DNA of 64,000 nucleotides from DASXHY01 sp035552155 (lineage in GTDB: Bacteria; Verrucomicrobiota; Verrucomicrobiia; Limisphaerales; DASXHY01). The notes under the pieces are model-generated. The model was not told the DNA's origin, made no database searches, and saw nothing but the letters and a program-made list of their open reading frames with translations. Below are positions 35,275 to 44,626 of the stretch, one piece after another. Each line of letters starts with the position of its first letter. The first letter of the stretch is position 1. A program made the translations under genes and the position numbers. The stretch is taken from assembly GCA_035552155.1 (NCBI GenBank), contig DASZLX010000031.1:62001-126000 (forward strand), written 5' to 3'.

Positions 35275-36420
35275 TCAATCCAATGTTTTTAACCCATCCG
35301 TCACACTCATTTTCGCCACCGCAATCGACGGCATGATGCTCGCCACAATTCCCAACAGCGACGCCACCAACGCGCCGATGCCGACGATTCTCGATGTCAC
35401 CTCAAACGACGGAAACATACCATTCGTCATTTTGCCGACGTCGCCATAGGTGAACAAAAAATACGCGCCGCCCACGCCAATGAGCGCTCCCGCCGCCGCC
35501 AGTCCAAAGCTTTCCGCCAGGATGAACGCAAACAACTCGCGCCGCCGATAGCCGATCGCCTTTAAAATTGCCAGCTCGCGAAAGCGCTCGCGGATCGCCA
35601 TGCTCATCGTGCTCGCGCTCACCAGCAGCAGTGTGAAAATCACTGCACTGCAAATCAACATCACCAGCAGTTTGATGTTGCCCCACATGGAAATAAAACT
35701 GAGTTGAAACGCGCGCTCGCTCTCCGCGCGGACTTCCGCCGACGTATTCGCAAACGCTTTGTTGATCGCCGCAATCACCTTCGGCATATCCTCCGCCGAT
35801 TTCACCTTAAGCCACCACATGCCGACCTGTCCCTTCAATCCGCTGCTTTCATCCAGGTAATCCTGGCGGAACAGCATGTTCCGGTCATCCGGCGTGCCCG
35901 CGTAGATGCCCACAATTTTAAACTCCATCGTCACCGGATACACCGTGCTTTCCAGCGTAATTTTATCGCCCACCTTCAGCTTGTATTTGTCCGCCGTGAT
36001 TTTTCCAATGATGCACGCGTCGCGCTCATTTTCGAACGCCGCGTAATTCTCCGCTGGCATCCGCGCTTCCGTGAAAACGCCGCGCAATTTTTTTGGGTCC
36101 AGCGCAAATTGCGCGAACGTCATGCCCTGTTCGCCCTTATACTTGCCGCCGAACCACGTGAACGGCGTCACCGCTTCCACGCCTGGAATTTTTTCAATGA
36201 CGGGCAATTGTTTCGCCGGCAGGAGGTTCGCAATGGAAATTTTGTTTCGCACCGCCACGCGCAATTCCGCTCCCGCGCCCTCCACCGGCAGCGTAATTTC
36301 CCTCAACGCCACCAGCAACAGCACCAGCAAAAACAAGCTGATGGCCACGCTCAAAATCGAAAGCGTCGCCCGGCGCTTGTTGCGCAATGCATTTTTGAGA
36401 ATGAAAGTGCCGATGGTCAT
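35275..36420 (-). CDS. ABC transporter permease, FtsX/MacB type
   Basis: 381 residues from the ATG at 36420 (MTIGTFILKNALRNKRRATLS). One N-terminal helix, an extracytoplasmic domain, and three C-terminal helices with the FtsX-type loop RFRELAILKAIGYRRRELFAFILAES. Paralogue of the following permease in the operon, so the transporter is probably a heterodimer. Confidence 0.9.
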   Translation of the reverse strand: MTIGTFILKNALRNKRRATLSILSVAISLFLLVLLLVALREITLPVEGAGAELRVAVRNKISIANLLPAKQLPVIEKIPGVEAVTPFTWFGGKYKGEQGMTFAQFALDPKKLRGVFTEARMPAENYAAFENERDACIIGKITADKYKLKVGDKITLESTVYPVTMEFKIVGIYAGTPDDRNMLFRQDYLDESSGLKGQVGMWWLKVKSAEDMPKVIAAINKAFANTSAEVRAESERAFQLSFISMWGNIKLLVMLICSAVIFTLLLVSASTMSMAIRERFRELAILKAIGYRRRELFAFILAESFGLAAAGALIGVGGAYFLFTYGDVGKMTNGMFPSFEVTSRIVGIGALVASLLGIVASIMPSIAVAKMSVTDGLKTLD

Positions 36421-36430
36421 GGGTTGGTGA

Positions 36431-36521
36431 TCGGTAAATAAGTTGAAAGTTAGATGGCCCGTCACGGGAGAACGATGTCTCACTTATTTAAGCATTCAAC
36501 TCATTTAACGAATCACTCATT
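36431..36521. repeat. GTTAAAT-rich intra-operon palindrome, family C, copy 4
   Basis: TCGGTAAATAAGTTGAAAG at the left, CATTTAACGAATCACTCATT at the right, in the gap between the permease and ATPase genes and touching the ATPase stop codon. ATTTAACGAA is the complement of the TTCGTTAAAT block in the other copies. Confidence 0.55.
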
Positions 36522-37218
36522 TCAAAAGTTCTCCCTTCTCCAAATGAATCGTCCGCGACCCAAACGCCGCCGCCTTCGGATCATGCGTCACCATGATGAC
36601 CGTTTTGCCCGCCTCCTTGCTCAGCGATTGCAACACCCCGAGCACTTCCTGCGCTGAATGCGAATCCAAATTTCCCGTCGGCTCGTCCGCCACAATCAGT
36701 TTCGGGTCCGTCACGAGCGCGCGGGCGATGGCTACGCGCTGCTCCTGCCCGCCGGAAAGTTGTTTCGGCAAATGCTTCATCCGGTCCGCCAACCCCACGA
36801 GTTCCAGCGCCGTTTCGACCTGCTTCCGTCGCTCGGCGCGGTTTAATCGCGTTAGTAACAACGGCAATTCCACATTTTCATGCGCCGTCAGCACTGGCAA
36901 CAGGTTGAACGTCTGAAAAACGAAACCGACATTCTGGTTCCGCCAATCCGCCAGTTGCGACTCGTTCAACTTCGTCACATCCACGCCCTGCACATGGCAT
37001 TCGCCGCTCGTCGGACGATCGATTCCCGCCAGAATGTGCAACAAGGTGGACTTGCCCGAACCCGACGGGCCCATGAGGGTCAAAAATTCCCCGGCGGCGA
37101 TATTCAACGAAATATTATCCAACGCGGTGACTTGGATTTCCCCCTGCGCATAAATCTTCGAAAGATTGCGGATGCTGACGATGTTGCTGTTGGCGGACAT
37201 GATAAAAGCATTCGTCAT
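36517..37218 (-). CDS. ABC transporter ATP-binding protein (MacB/LolD type)
   Basis: 233 residues. Walker A GPSGSGKST at about 51-59, signature LSGGEQQR-like LSGGQEQRVAIARAL, Walker B LIVADEPTGNLDS. The GNLDS ending is typical of the MacB/LolD/FtsE group that works with FtsX-type permeases, encoded next. The ATG overlaps the LemA stop by one base (TAATG). Confidence 0.95.
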   Translation of the reverse strand: MTNAFIMSANSNIVSIRNLSKIYAQGEIQVTALDNISLNIAAGEFLTLMGPSGSGKSTLLHILAGIDRPTSGECHVQGVDVTKLNESQLADWRNQNVGFVFQTFNLLPVLTAHENVELPLLLTRLNRAERRKQVETALELVGLADRMKHLPKQLSGGQEQRVAIARALVTDPKLIVADEPTGNLDSHSAQEVLGVLQSLSKEAGKTVIMVTHDPKAAAFGSRTIHLEKGELLK

Positions 37219-37823
37219 TAAAATTGCGTCTTCGGCACTTCCTTCTTCGCCTTATCGATCATAAACGATTCTGCCGGGGCGAAGTTGAAGATGCCGGCAA
37301 TGAAGCTCGCTGGAAACACCTTCCGCAGCGTGTTGTAAGCCGTCACCGACTCGTTGTAAGCCTGACGCGCGAGGGAGATTTTATTTTCCGTAGACGTCAA
37401 TTCTTCCACGAGCTGCCTCGTGTTCTGGTTCCCCTTCAAGTCGGGAGATGACTCCGAGACCACCATCAGTCGGCTTAACGTATCAGTGAGGTCTCTTTCC
37501 GCGGAACCTAAATTCTTCATGGCTGTGGCATCGCCCGGATTCGCGGCCGCGGTTTGCGCGGCGGTATAAGCGATGTTTCGCGCCTTGGTCACGCTCTCCA
37601 GCATCTCGCGCTCGCGTGGGATAAGGCTCTTTGCCGTCTCGACAAGATTTGAAATCAGGTCGTAGCGCCGCTTCAATTGCGCGTCGATTTGCACGTAAGC
37701 ATTTCTGCAGCGATCGCGCAGTGACACGAGCCGGTTATAAGCGCTGGCGACAAACATCACCACGAAAAACAGGACGATCAGTCCGCCCAGCAGCATCATT
37801 AAACCCAGTCCCAGCCCGGTCAT
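37218..37823 (-). CDS. LemA family protein
   Basis: 201 residues. N-terminal membrane anchor (about 10-30, MMLLGGLIVLFFVVMFVASA) then the conserved LemA helical domain with YNRLVSLRDRCRNAYVQIDAQLKRRYDLISNLVETAK and the YNESVTAYNTLRKVFPASFIA ending. Function is unknown in general. Translationally coupled to the ABC exporter ATPase, suggesting participation in that envelope system. Confidence 0.95.
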   Translation of the reverse strand: MTGLGLGLMMLLGGLIVLFFVVMFVASAYNRLVSLRDRCRNAYVQIDAQLKRRYDLISNLVETAKSLIPREREMLESVTKARNIAYTAAQTAAANPGDATAMKNLGSAERDLTDTLSRLMVVSESSPDLKGNQNTRQLVEELTSTENKISLARQAYNESVTAYNTLRKVFPASFIAGIFNFAPAESFMIDKAKKEVPKTQF

Positions 37824-37911
37824 GATTCACCTTTCTTTGGCTCCCAATCGCCAGGCCAAAGCCGAAAGCGCGCAACTACAGTTTTGCCCGGAAGTTCAAG
37901 CTCTCCAAAAA

Positions 37912-38853
37912 TCATTGCTCTCGCGTGGCGTTGTTTCCGAATTTCATCATAAATCCGTGCGCCTTCAACCACCGCGAGCATTCCGCCGCCCAGGGAAGCC
38001 ATTTTTGAGGATTGTAATCCCGGGTCCCGAGGCCCTGGCCATGCGGCCCATGCTCATACACGTGCACTTCGAACGGCACGCGCGCCTTGCGCAATGCCTC
38101 CGCGAATTCCAGGCTGTTCTCGATCGGCACCACCGAATCATCGGACGTGCTCCAGATAAAACACGGCGGCGAATCCTTCCTGACCTGCATTTCGCTCGAC
38201 GTTTCCTCCACCAATGCCTGCGGTGGATTTTCGCCTAGCAAATTATTTTTGGAACCTTGATGCGTGAATTTGCCCATCGTGATGACCGGATAACAAAGTA
38301 CCGCGACGTCCGGCCGCGAACTTTCACGATCAATCACGTCCGTCGCGTTGGAATTTCCCGAATCGAAATGCGTCATCACCATCGAAGCGAGATGTCCGCC
38401 CGCCGAGGAGCCGATGATGCCGATGCGGGTTGGATCCAATTTCCATTCCTTGGCGCGAGCCCGCACCAAGCGAATCGCTCGTGCGCCATCCTCCAACTCC
38501 ACCGGGTATCGATAACCCGCCGAGCCCAGCCGGTACTTCAGCACAAAACAGGTGATGCCCTGGCCCGCCAGCCAGTGCGCGTAACCTTCCCCTTCGTGCG
38601 CAGCCAACCCCGCATATCCGCCGCCCGGGCAAATCACCATCGCCGCGCCCGTGGCGCTGTCAGGCGTCGGAAAAAACGGCGTCAAAGTCGGAATATCCTT
38701 GTCGGTTTTGCCCAATGCGCCGGGTGCCTCGCCAGACCACAGCGGAAATGACTGTCCGGGCTCGCCTGGAATGGCAGCCGGGTGGACGTTTTCTTGCGCT
38801 AAGGCAGTTGTTCCGAGGACCGTCGCCAGAAAAATCGGAAGGAGAATTTTCAT
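37912..38853 (-). CDS. Secreted alpha/beta hydrolase (acetyl-esterase-like)
   Basis: 313 residues with a signal peptide (cleavage after TALA at about residue 19). Oxyanion region CPGGGYAGLAAHEGE, nucleophile elbow GSSAGGHLAS near 148, acid in SDDSVVPIENS and histidine in YEHGPHGQGLG. Members hydrolyse acyl esters of xylan or other polysaccharides or pectin acetyl groups; the substrate is not evident. It ends close to lemA on the same strand. Confidence 0.9.
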   Translation of the reverse strand: MKILLPIFLATVLGTTALAQENVHPAAIPGEPGQSFPLWSGEAPGALGKTDKDIPTLTPFFPTPDSATGAAMVICPGGGYAGLAAHEGEGYAHWLAGQGITCFVLKYRLGSAGYRYPVELEDGARAIRLVRARAKEWKLDPTRIGIIGSSAGGHLASMVMTHFDSGNSNATDVIDRESSRPDVAVLCYPVITMGKFTHQGSKNNLLGENPPQALVEETSSEMQVRKDSPPCFIWSTSDDSVVPIENSLEFAEALRKARVPFEVHVYEHGPHGQGLGTRDYNPQKWLPWAAECSRWLKAHGFMMKFGNNATREQ

Positions 38854-38974
38854 GTTCGAAGAATCAGAACTTTAATCCTCTTCGCCGTCAACGATTTTGG
38901 CCAACAAAAAAATACGTCGGCGCCTGGATCTTGCGATCAAAGTGCCGACGTTGAACCGCTTGAACGTGGTTTAA

Positions 38975-39193
38975 CTATTGAGAGGCGCCGCTCTGGCCAG
39001 TCGTACTGTAAGGGGCGGTTTGAGTTCCCGTCCCGTGATCCAGATTGCTATTCTCACTACTATTCTCACTCGAGCTGGACGTGCCGCTACTTTGGTTATA
39101 TTGGTCGCTGGTCCCACCCATGCCGTTATTTTCGCGTGAAGCACAACCCGCAAGCAATGCAATCAGGCTAAGGCCAAGAAATAATTTTTTCAT
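38975..39193 (-). CDS. Small Ser/Asn-rich lipoprotein
   Basis: 72 residues from ATG 39193, preceded by an AAAGGA ribosome site (an upstream ATG at 39205 would sit before this site). Signal peptide MKKLFLGLSLIALLAGC with lipobox LAGC; the mature part is low-complexity, rich in Ser, Asn and Gly (SSGTSSSSENSSENS). Function unknown. Confidence 0.7.
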   Translation of the reverse strand: MKKLFLGLSLIALLAGCASRENNGMGGTSDQYNQSSGTSSSSENSSENSNLDHGTGTQTAPYSTTGQSGASQ

Positions 39194-39303
39194 AATTCCT
39201 TTCATTAACTTCCCCCACTTCTCTTTTGGAACCCGGGACGGACGTGTGGGAGTCCATCCGCCCCTAAAACCATGGACGATTCCGGCTTCGCGTCTAATTC
39301 ACA

Positions 39304-39708
39304 TTAGCGCGGGTTGCCGTTATTGTTGTTATTGTAATTGTGGTCGTATCCGTTGGGCTGGCCGGTCGGCGCCATGTTGTTTCCCTCGGGTTTCAACGTG
39401 ATGTTATTGACCACCTGGGTCACGCCCTCGGCCTGTTTGGCCACATCTTCAGCACGGTGTTTTTGCTGATCGGTATCCACGAACCCGCTCAGTTGCACTA
39501 CGCCGTCATATGTCTTCACATCGACGCCGTCGAATTTGTACACCGGCTCCCGGTTCAGGTCGTGTTTGACCGTGGCAGTGATGGTTTTGTCGTCCAACGT
39601 ACGCCCGGCCGTCCGGTCGCCGTCGTGATGATTCAGCATCTCGCAACCCGTTAACGCCATGACGGCGCTCATTCCGCTCAGTAGAACTATTTTTTTAAGA
39701 TTTAGCAT
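39304..39708 (-). CDS. BON-domain lipoprotein
   Basis: 134 residues from ATG 39708. Signal peptide with lipobox LTGC. A BON domain (about 38-105: DDKTITATVKHDLNREPVY, VQLSGFVDTDQQKHRAEDVAKQAEGVTQVVNNI) of the OsmY type that binds phospholipid or helps keep the envelope intact under osmotic stress. Tail is Asn-rich. Confidence 0.88.
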   Translation of the reverse strand: MLNLKKIVLLSGMSAVMALTGCEMLNHHDGDRTAGRTLDDKTITATVKHDLNREPVYKFDGVDVKTYDGVVQLSGFVDTDQQKHRAEDVAKQAEGVTQVVNNITLKPEGNNMAPTGQPNGYDHNYNNNNNGNPR

Positions 39709-39783
39709 AGGACATTCCTTTCGCGAGCAGCCTCGCATCAAGAAAAGCCTTATTCCATGGGGTGTTTTGCCCGAAGTCGCCTC

Positions 39784-39807
39784 GGGAGCGCCGGCGTCGC
39801 GCCGGCA
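39784..39807. repeat. Palindromic element, family F, partial intergenic copy
   Basis: GGGAGCGCCGGCGTCGCG... matches the left end of the element inside mqnE at 23 of 24 positions. Confidence 0.6.
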
Positions 39808-39852
39808 GACGTGTTGCCTTTGCGGTAGGAAAGTCCCGTGGTCCGCGTCCGC

Positions 39853-42087
39853 TTACTCCTGAAGCCCGAGCATTGAATACGGCCGAACGCTATCGCCGCC
39901 CACGCCATATTTTGGTTTCGCCTTGAACGAAAATGTGAACGCCAGCGAAAAGTCTTTCGGCCCGACTCCATCATCGCGCAATCCCGCCGTCAACGCTGCC
40001 GTCCAGCTTCGCATGTCGCGATAAATGCTGTAATACTGCTCCTGCAATCGTCCGCTTCGCACGTCGAAATGGTGCATCGCCCGGGCGCTCCAATTTTCGT
40101 TGAGCCGGAAAAATAGCGCGCTTGTGAAAACGTCGTCTCCCTGTCCCAGCGCCGTGGGCACATTCCGGAAATCGTCCCGCAAATAAAAATGCCCGAGCGT
40201 CCAGCTCCAGACATCATTCGGCTGCAGCGTCAGCGTGTGCAACAGCATGTTCCAGTTGCCTGTGTTCAGGTCCAGCCGCGTCTGGGATTCCAGCCGGAGC
40301 CACGAGCGCGGCGCCAGCGACAAATCGGAATACATGTCCGCCCACGTTTCCTGGTCCGCGCGCGGTTTCAAGCGCCAGTCCGTATACAATTGCCAGTCGA
40401 GGAGATCCTGCACCTGCCCCTCGCGCTTGGTTTGCAACCGGTTTCTCAACCCGAAACGCAGCACATTCTCGCTGTCGATGGAATCAATCGAATTGTATTC
40501 CGGATATTCGATTGGCAGCAGCCGCAGGCTCGGAAGCTCGTAATCAAACTGCGGCAACTGCGTCGGCTTCGCATTCGGACTCGGCACATAAACATAATTC
40601 ACGGAAGGCTCGATGATGTGCCGCAACCCGTCCAAATCCAGCAAGCGGTTCTTCACCTCCGGCCAGAGCTGCGAGGCCTTGAACGACACTTCGGCGCCCG
40701 TGTTGAAAACGCGGCGCGAAATGTCGTCCGTCGTCGCGCCCGGGCCGGTGGCCTGGGTGTAATACGTGTACCGCCCGCCCACGCGCGGCGTGATATTGAG
40801 CCAGCCGAAAAACGTCTCCGGCAGTGTCAGTTGATGATACGTGTCCGCGCGGCCGGCCTCGTAATTATTCGAGGTGGTCATGAACCCGTTCGTCTCGGCG
40901 AACAGTCGCCGGTAATATCCAACCGTGCTCTCGCTGTTGTAATAAAGCGGCAGCTCGCCCACCTTCTGTTGAAAGCCCGTCACGCGGACGTCGGGCAGGC
41001 GCTCGACGGTATCGAGGAAATCATTCACTCGCGGCTGCGTGAGCACGTCGATGCTGAAATTTCGCCCGAGTTTGTCCGCCTCGATAAACGTGTTCGGCTG
41101 CGGGTTCTCCCGGTAATCCCCTTCAAAAAAATCCCGCACCACGCCCGCGTCGCTTTGGTATTGGGCCAGCGCGCGGACCTCCAGGTTCGTATACGGCTCC
41201 GCCAAATAAGAAAAGTAAAGTCGCTGGCGGTTCACATACACCGGCGAATTGATCAGATTCGTGCTCGCATCGTCATCATGCGTATAATAATAGCGAAATG
41301 TGCCCGAGCCCCACCGGCCCAGGTGATAATCGAAATCCGGCCCCACACCCACGCCGCGGCGCTCGCGATAATCCAGGTGAAGCTTTCCGTTTAACTCATC
41401 ATTCAGCCACCACGTGTACGTGCCCAGGATGAACGGCCCGAAAGAGCTTCGATATCCCGGAACAAAATCAAAATTGTTCGCATGCTCGCCCAGGTTGCGT
41501 TCGTAGTAGGGAAAATAAAAAACCGGGATTCCCTCCGCGTACAACACCGCATCCCACGCCTCCACCTTTTCATTGGGGATGATCCTCATCCGATGCGCGC
41601 GAATGCCGAAGGCGGGCTTGGCTACGTCATCGGTCGTGATGATCCCGTTCGTCGCATCGTAAGTACCGTACTGCAGGCGGTTCGAAACCACATTGCCGTG
41701 CAGCCCTTCACCCTCCATGAATACCGGTGATTTTCCAGAGTGAAACTGGTCCGCAATCATCTGGTGCGTTCTGAAATTGTAGCGGGCATGGTCGCTCACG
41801 AAGAGTTGATCGCCCTGCTGGATATGCACGTGGCCGTCCGCGATGGCCTCCCCGGAATTTCGATTCAGGAAAACACCGTCGGCCGTCAGCACCGTGCCGT
41901 TGTAATCGATAAAAACTCCATTCGTGCCGCGCCCTGTGTTGTTTCTCAAGTCCCAGGTCACGTCCATTCCTCCATTATGCAGACTCCTGATTTCCAGCGG
42001 GGAATTCGGTTCTTGTTGCGCGTGGAGGGAGCAGGAAAGGAGAAATGAAAAAACCGCTATCGGAACAATGATGGGCAGTCGTGTCAT
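39853..42087 (-). CDS. lptD: LptD-like outer-membrane LPS assembly protein
   Basis: 744 residues from ATG 42087 (MTRLPIIVPIAVF; the upstream TTG is not used). Signal peptide cleaved after LHA at about residue 24. An OstA-like beta-jellyroll (about 50-150: NGVFIDYNGTVLTADGVFLN, GDQLFVSDHARYNF) precedes a C-terminal beta-barrel rich in aromatic residues (FYFPYYERN, GGRYTYYTQ, LSLAPRSWLRLESQTRL). It lacks the obvious cysteine pairs of the enterobacterial protein, as in many distant lineages. An LptF/G-family permease is encoded at 2.5 kb. Confidence 0.9.
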   Translation of the reverse strand: MTRLPIIVPIAVFSFLLSCSLHAQQEPNSPLEIRSLHNGGMDVTWDLRNNTGRGTNGVFIDYNGTVLTADGVFLNRNSGEAIADGHVHIQQGDQLFVSDHARYNFRTHQMIADQFHSGKSPVFMEGEGLHGNVVSNRLQYGTYDATNGIITTDDVAKPAFGIRAHRMRIIPNEKVEAWDAVLYAEGIPVFYFPYYERNLGEHANNFDFVPGYRSSFGPFILGTYTWWLNDELNGKLHLDYRERRGVGVGPDFDYHLGRWGSGTFRYYYTHDDDASTNLINSPVYVNRQRLYFSYLAEPYTNLEVRALAQYQSDAGVVRDFFEGDYRENPQPNTFIEADKLGRNFSIDVLTQPRVNDFLDTVERLPDVRVTGFQQKVGELPLYYNSESTVGYYRRLFAETNGFMTTSNNYEAGRADTYHQLTLPETFFGWLNITPRVGGRYTYYTQATGPGATTDDISRRVFNTGAEVSFKASQLWPEVKNRLLDLDGLRHIIEPSVNYVYVPSPNAKPTQLPQFDYELPSLRLLPIEYPEYNSIDSIDSENVLRFGLRNRLQTKREGQVQDLLDWQLYTDWRLKPRADQETWADMYSDLSLAPRSWLRLESQTRLDLNTGNWNMLLHTLTLQPNDVWSWTLGHFYLRDDFRNVPTALGQGDDVFTSALFFRLNENWSARAMHHFDVRSGRLQEQYYSIYRDMRSWTAALTAGLRDDGVGPKDFSLAFTFSFKAKPKYGVGGDSVRPYSMLGLQE

Positions 42088-42346
42088 CAAACGCGGCAAG
42101 CTAATCAGAACTCAATTGGCGTGCCAAGCGGGATTTCCTCGCGCCACATTTTTAATGATGAATGTCAGAGCCGCCGGAATGAGCGTTAGTTTTTTCCCGC
42201 AAACGTGAAAAACCTGCCATTTCGCAGCGTGTGTCCCTCGGAGTCATCTTTCCCGGCGGTCTCCCTTTTTCGCTAACGATTGCGCCAAAGTCCCTTGGCG
42301 GTCTCAATGGCACGTGAACTGCGAACAAAATTTCAGGACTGAGCGT

Positions 42347-42571
42347 ATGGCGACAAAGATAAAAATGCTGAAACTTTTAATGGAGGCGGAAGCCAATGCG
42401 GAAATCGATCGGCGTCCGCCGAAGCCCGCGCTTTTCCTCATGAACATGCGCACGCGGAACTTCCAGCCCGCGCTCCCCAAGCGCAAGCTCCCCATCCGCA
42501 TCCATCCCGAGGATTCGGCGGAGCCCACGCCTGTGAAAATCGTTTTGCTCCAGCCCGACGCAAAGGCTTAA
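42347..42571 (+). CDS. Small conserved-looking protein, unknown function
   Basis: 74 residues from ATG 42347: MATKIKMLKLLMEAEANAE, then a basic, proline-rich C-terminal part with alternating RTRNFQPALPKRKLPIRIH. Codon pattern is coding-like and the reading frame is clean, and the opening resembles small proteins I have seen in this phylum, but no function is known. Between divergent lptD and DUF4230 genes. Confidence 0.55.
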   Translation: MATKIKMLKLLMEAEANAEIDRRPPKPALFLMNMRTRNFQPALPKRKLPIRIHPEDSAEPTPVKIVLLQPDAKA

Positions 42572-42625
42572 GCCGCAATTCTGCTGAAGTTTTCCGTCGA
42601 AATCCGCCGTTCCATTTCCCGGCCC

Positions 42626-43327
42626 TCACGGTGAATGAATTTGAGGCACTGTCCTGTCCTGTATTGTATTTGAACCGGGCCGAATCTGGATGCTCTCCGC
42701 TCCCAAACCGTGCAACGACTCCGCGCGAAGATTAAATTCCACCTTTTCGAAGCCCATCAGCGTAAAAAAACTCGCCAATTGCGTCCGCGCTCGCTCGTCC
42801 GCATCCCGCAAAATTCCGCCGCGCGAGGCCGACTGCCGCATGTCCTCCACCGCCGTCCGCCGGATGTTCTGCTCCAAATCCTTGTCGAAACTCCGCAGAA
42901 AACCGGTCGTCCGCTCCACGACTTTCGTTTCCTTGTCGTCCAGGTAAGCGTCCGTGATGCGCGCCGGCGGCAGGTTGATCCAAATCGTCTTGCCATCGAT
43001 TCTCAAATCTTCCGGCTTCAACTTCCCCAGGTCCACGCCCGCTTTGATCACTCCGCGCGCCAGCAGCAAAATCCGATTGTCGCCCGCCACGAACTGCGAG
43101 AGTAATCCCGACGGCGGGTCCTGCCAAACCTCCACCTTCTCCACGACATACTTCACCGTCACCAGGTCGGAAAGCGTCTGGACCTGCTGCAGCAAAACCG
43201 GTGTGTCGTAAACGCGCGTCGCGCCGCGGTGCCCGAACCATCGCGGAATGCGCGAACCGAAATAGACGCCGAGGAGAAACAGCACCACCACTGCCAGCAC
43301 CGTTTTTGCTCGTCGCGCATTCGCCAT
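42626..43327 (-). CDS. DUF4230 membrane-anchored protein
   Basis: 233 residues. One N-terminal membrane segment (about 9-25) followed by a DUF4230-like domain: LVTVKYVVEKVEVWQDPPSGL, NRILLLARGVIKAGVDLGKL, IWINLPPARITDAYLDDKETKV and a helical LEQNIRRTAVEDMRQSA portion. DUF4230 proteins are anchored in the membrane with the domain outside; their role is not established. Confidence 0.85.
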   Translation of the reverse strand: MANARRAKTVLAVVVLFLLGVYFGSRIPRWFGHRGATRVYDTPVLLQQVQTLSDLVTVKYVVEKVEVWQDPPSGLLSQFVAGDNRILLLARGVIKAGVDLGKLKPEDLRIDGKTIWINLPPARITDAYLDDKETKVVERTTGFLRSFDKDLEQNIRRTAVEDMRQSASRGGILRDADERARTQLASFFTLMGFEKVEFNLRAESLHGLGAESIQIRPGSNTIQDRTVPQIHSP

Positions 43328-43368
43328 GACGCGAGTCTAGCGCGTTTGCTTTCATAATCAATCCTGTC

Positions 43369-43418
43369 GCTGGAACAACTTCTCCTTGTCCCATCGAATG
43401 GGCGAGCGCCGGGGTGAC
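43369..43418. repeat. Dispersed repeat, family E, copy 2
   Basis: GCTGGAACAACTT, then CCCATCGAATGGG and CCGGGGTGAC, paralleling 31123-31172. Confidence 0.55.
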
Positions 43419-43475
43419 GGCCCTCCGTCCGCACTTTTTAATTTTTAATTTTTCATTTTGAATTACCCTCTCCCC

Positions 43476-44480
43476 ATGAATTTCGCCGGACAATTCCCCG
43501 CCTACCGCCCGCGGCGCTTGCGCCAATCCGCCGCTCTGCGTCACCTGGTTAGCGAGACCCAATTGAGCGCTGCCCAACTCGTTCTTCCGCTCTTTGTTCG
43601 CAGCGGACGCAAACTCCGCCGGGCCATCGGCGCCATGCCCGGCGTCTTTCAACTCTCGCCCGACGAACTCCTCCGCGACGCCACCGCCGCCCATCGCCTC
43701 GGCGTGCCCGCCGTTTTGCTCTTCGGCATTCCGGACAAGAAGGACGCCAAAGCCTCCGGCGCCTACGCCGCCAACGGCATCGTCCAACAAACGGTGCGCC
43801 TGTTGAAAAAAGAACTGCCGCAACTGCTCGTCATCACCGACGTCTGCCTCTGCGAATACATGGAACACGGCCATTGCGGCATTGTGCAAACGACAAAAGC
43901 GGGCGCAAAAATCCTTAACGACCCCACGCTGAAACTCCTCGCCCGCGCCGCCGCCAGCCACGCGGAAGCCGGCGCGGACATCGTCGCCCCCAGCGACATG
44001 ATGGACGGCCGCGTGCGGGCCATTCGCGAACAACTCGACGCCGACAGCTTCACCGACACGCCCATCATGTCCTACGCCGCGAAATTCGCCTCCGCCTTTT
44101 ACGGTCCGTTTCGCGAAGCTGCCGAGTCCACGCCCAAATTCGGCGACCGCCGCAGTTATCAGATGGACGCCGGCAATGCCGCCGAAGCGTTGCGCGAAGT
44201 CGCGCTTGATCTCCAGGAAGGCGCGGACATCGTGATGGTCAAACCCGCGCTCGCCTACCTCGACATTTTGCACCGCGTGAAAACTGAGTTCGGTTATCCC
44301 ACCGCTGCCTATGCCGTCAGCGCCGAGCACGCGATGATCAAGGCCGCCGCCGCGAATGGGTGGATCGACGAACGCGCCGTAACCTTGGAAAGCCTGCTGG
44401 CCATGCGCCGCGCCGGTGCGGACATCATCATCACCTACGCGGCCGTTGATGCGGCTCGGTGGTTGAATGAGGCGAAATAA
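43476..44480 (+). CDS. hemB: Porphobilinogen synthase (delta-aminolevulinate dehydratase)
   Basis: 334 residues from ATG 43476 (MNFAGQFPAYRPRRLRQS). Condenses two aminolevulinate molecules to porphobilinogen in tetrapyrrole synthesis. Cysteines in DVCLCEYMEHGHCG form a metal site of the zinc type, and the Schiff-base lysines lie in MSYAAKFASAFYGPF and VMVKPALAYLD. A TTG six codons upstream is possible but has no support. Confidence 0.97.
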   Translation: MNFAGQFPAYRPRRLRQSAALRHLVSETQLSAAQLVLPLFVRSGRKLRRAIGAMPGVFQLSPDELLRDATAAHRLGVPAVLLFGIPDKKDAKASGAYAANGIVQQTVRLLKKELPQLLVITDVCLCEYMEHGHCGIVQTTKAGAKILNDPTLKLLARAAASHAEAGADIVAPSDMMDGRVRAIREQLDADSFTDTPIMSYAAKFASAFYGPFREAAESTPKFGDRRSYQMDAGNAAEALREVALDLQEGADIVMVKPALAYLDILHRVKTEFGYPTAAYAVSAEHAMIKAAAANGWIDERAVTLESLLAMRRAGADIIITYAAVDAARWLNEAK

Positions 44481-44493
44481 TTCAAGCATGATG

Positions 44494-44620
44494 GGTAGGG
44501 ACGCCGCGCTGCGGCGTCACCGCCCGTAGAGCGGGCGGAACAAATCGTCCCTGCGGCGTTATTTGTCTTAAGATTGCGCCGCTGAACGCGGCGCGGACAG
44601 CGCAGCGCGCTGTCCCTACC
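44494..44620. repeat. Dispersed palindromic repeat, family A, copy 2
   Basis: Terminal inverted repeats GGTAGGGACGCCGCGCTGCG and GCAGCGCGCTGTCCCTACC (right end) enclose nested GC-rich palindromes. It lies between convergent hemB and the fucosidase gene and may also act in transcription termination, though it has no U tract. Confidence 0.75.
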
Positions 44621-44626
44621 ATCGCT

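Noticed and set aside
37820..38002. 60-codon frame between the esterase and lemA genes
   Set aside because: It overlaps the end of the esterase by 90 bases in another frame. Only its last 30 codons lie in free sequence, ending on the lemA start with an ATGA overlap, so a very small gene is possible but unsupported.
40189..41394. 401-codon plus-strand frame inside the lptD region
   Set aside because: Antisense of lptD, with an arginine-rich shadow composition and no recognisable motifs.
42732..44489. Long minus-strand open frame of 585 codons over hemB
   Set aside because: It is antisense to a clear hemB and part of the DUF4230 gene, consists of low-complexity Gly/Arg/His-rich sequence and matches no fold; a GC-rich shadow frame.
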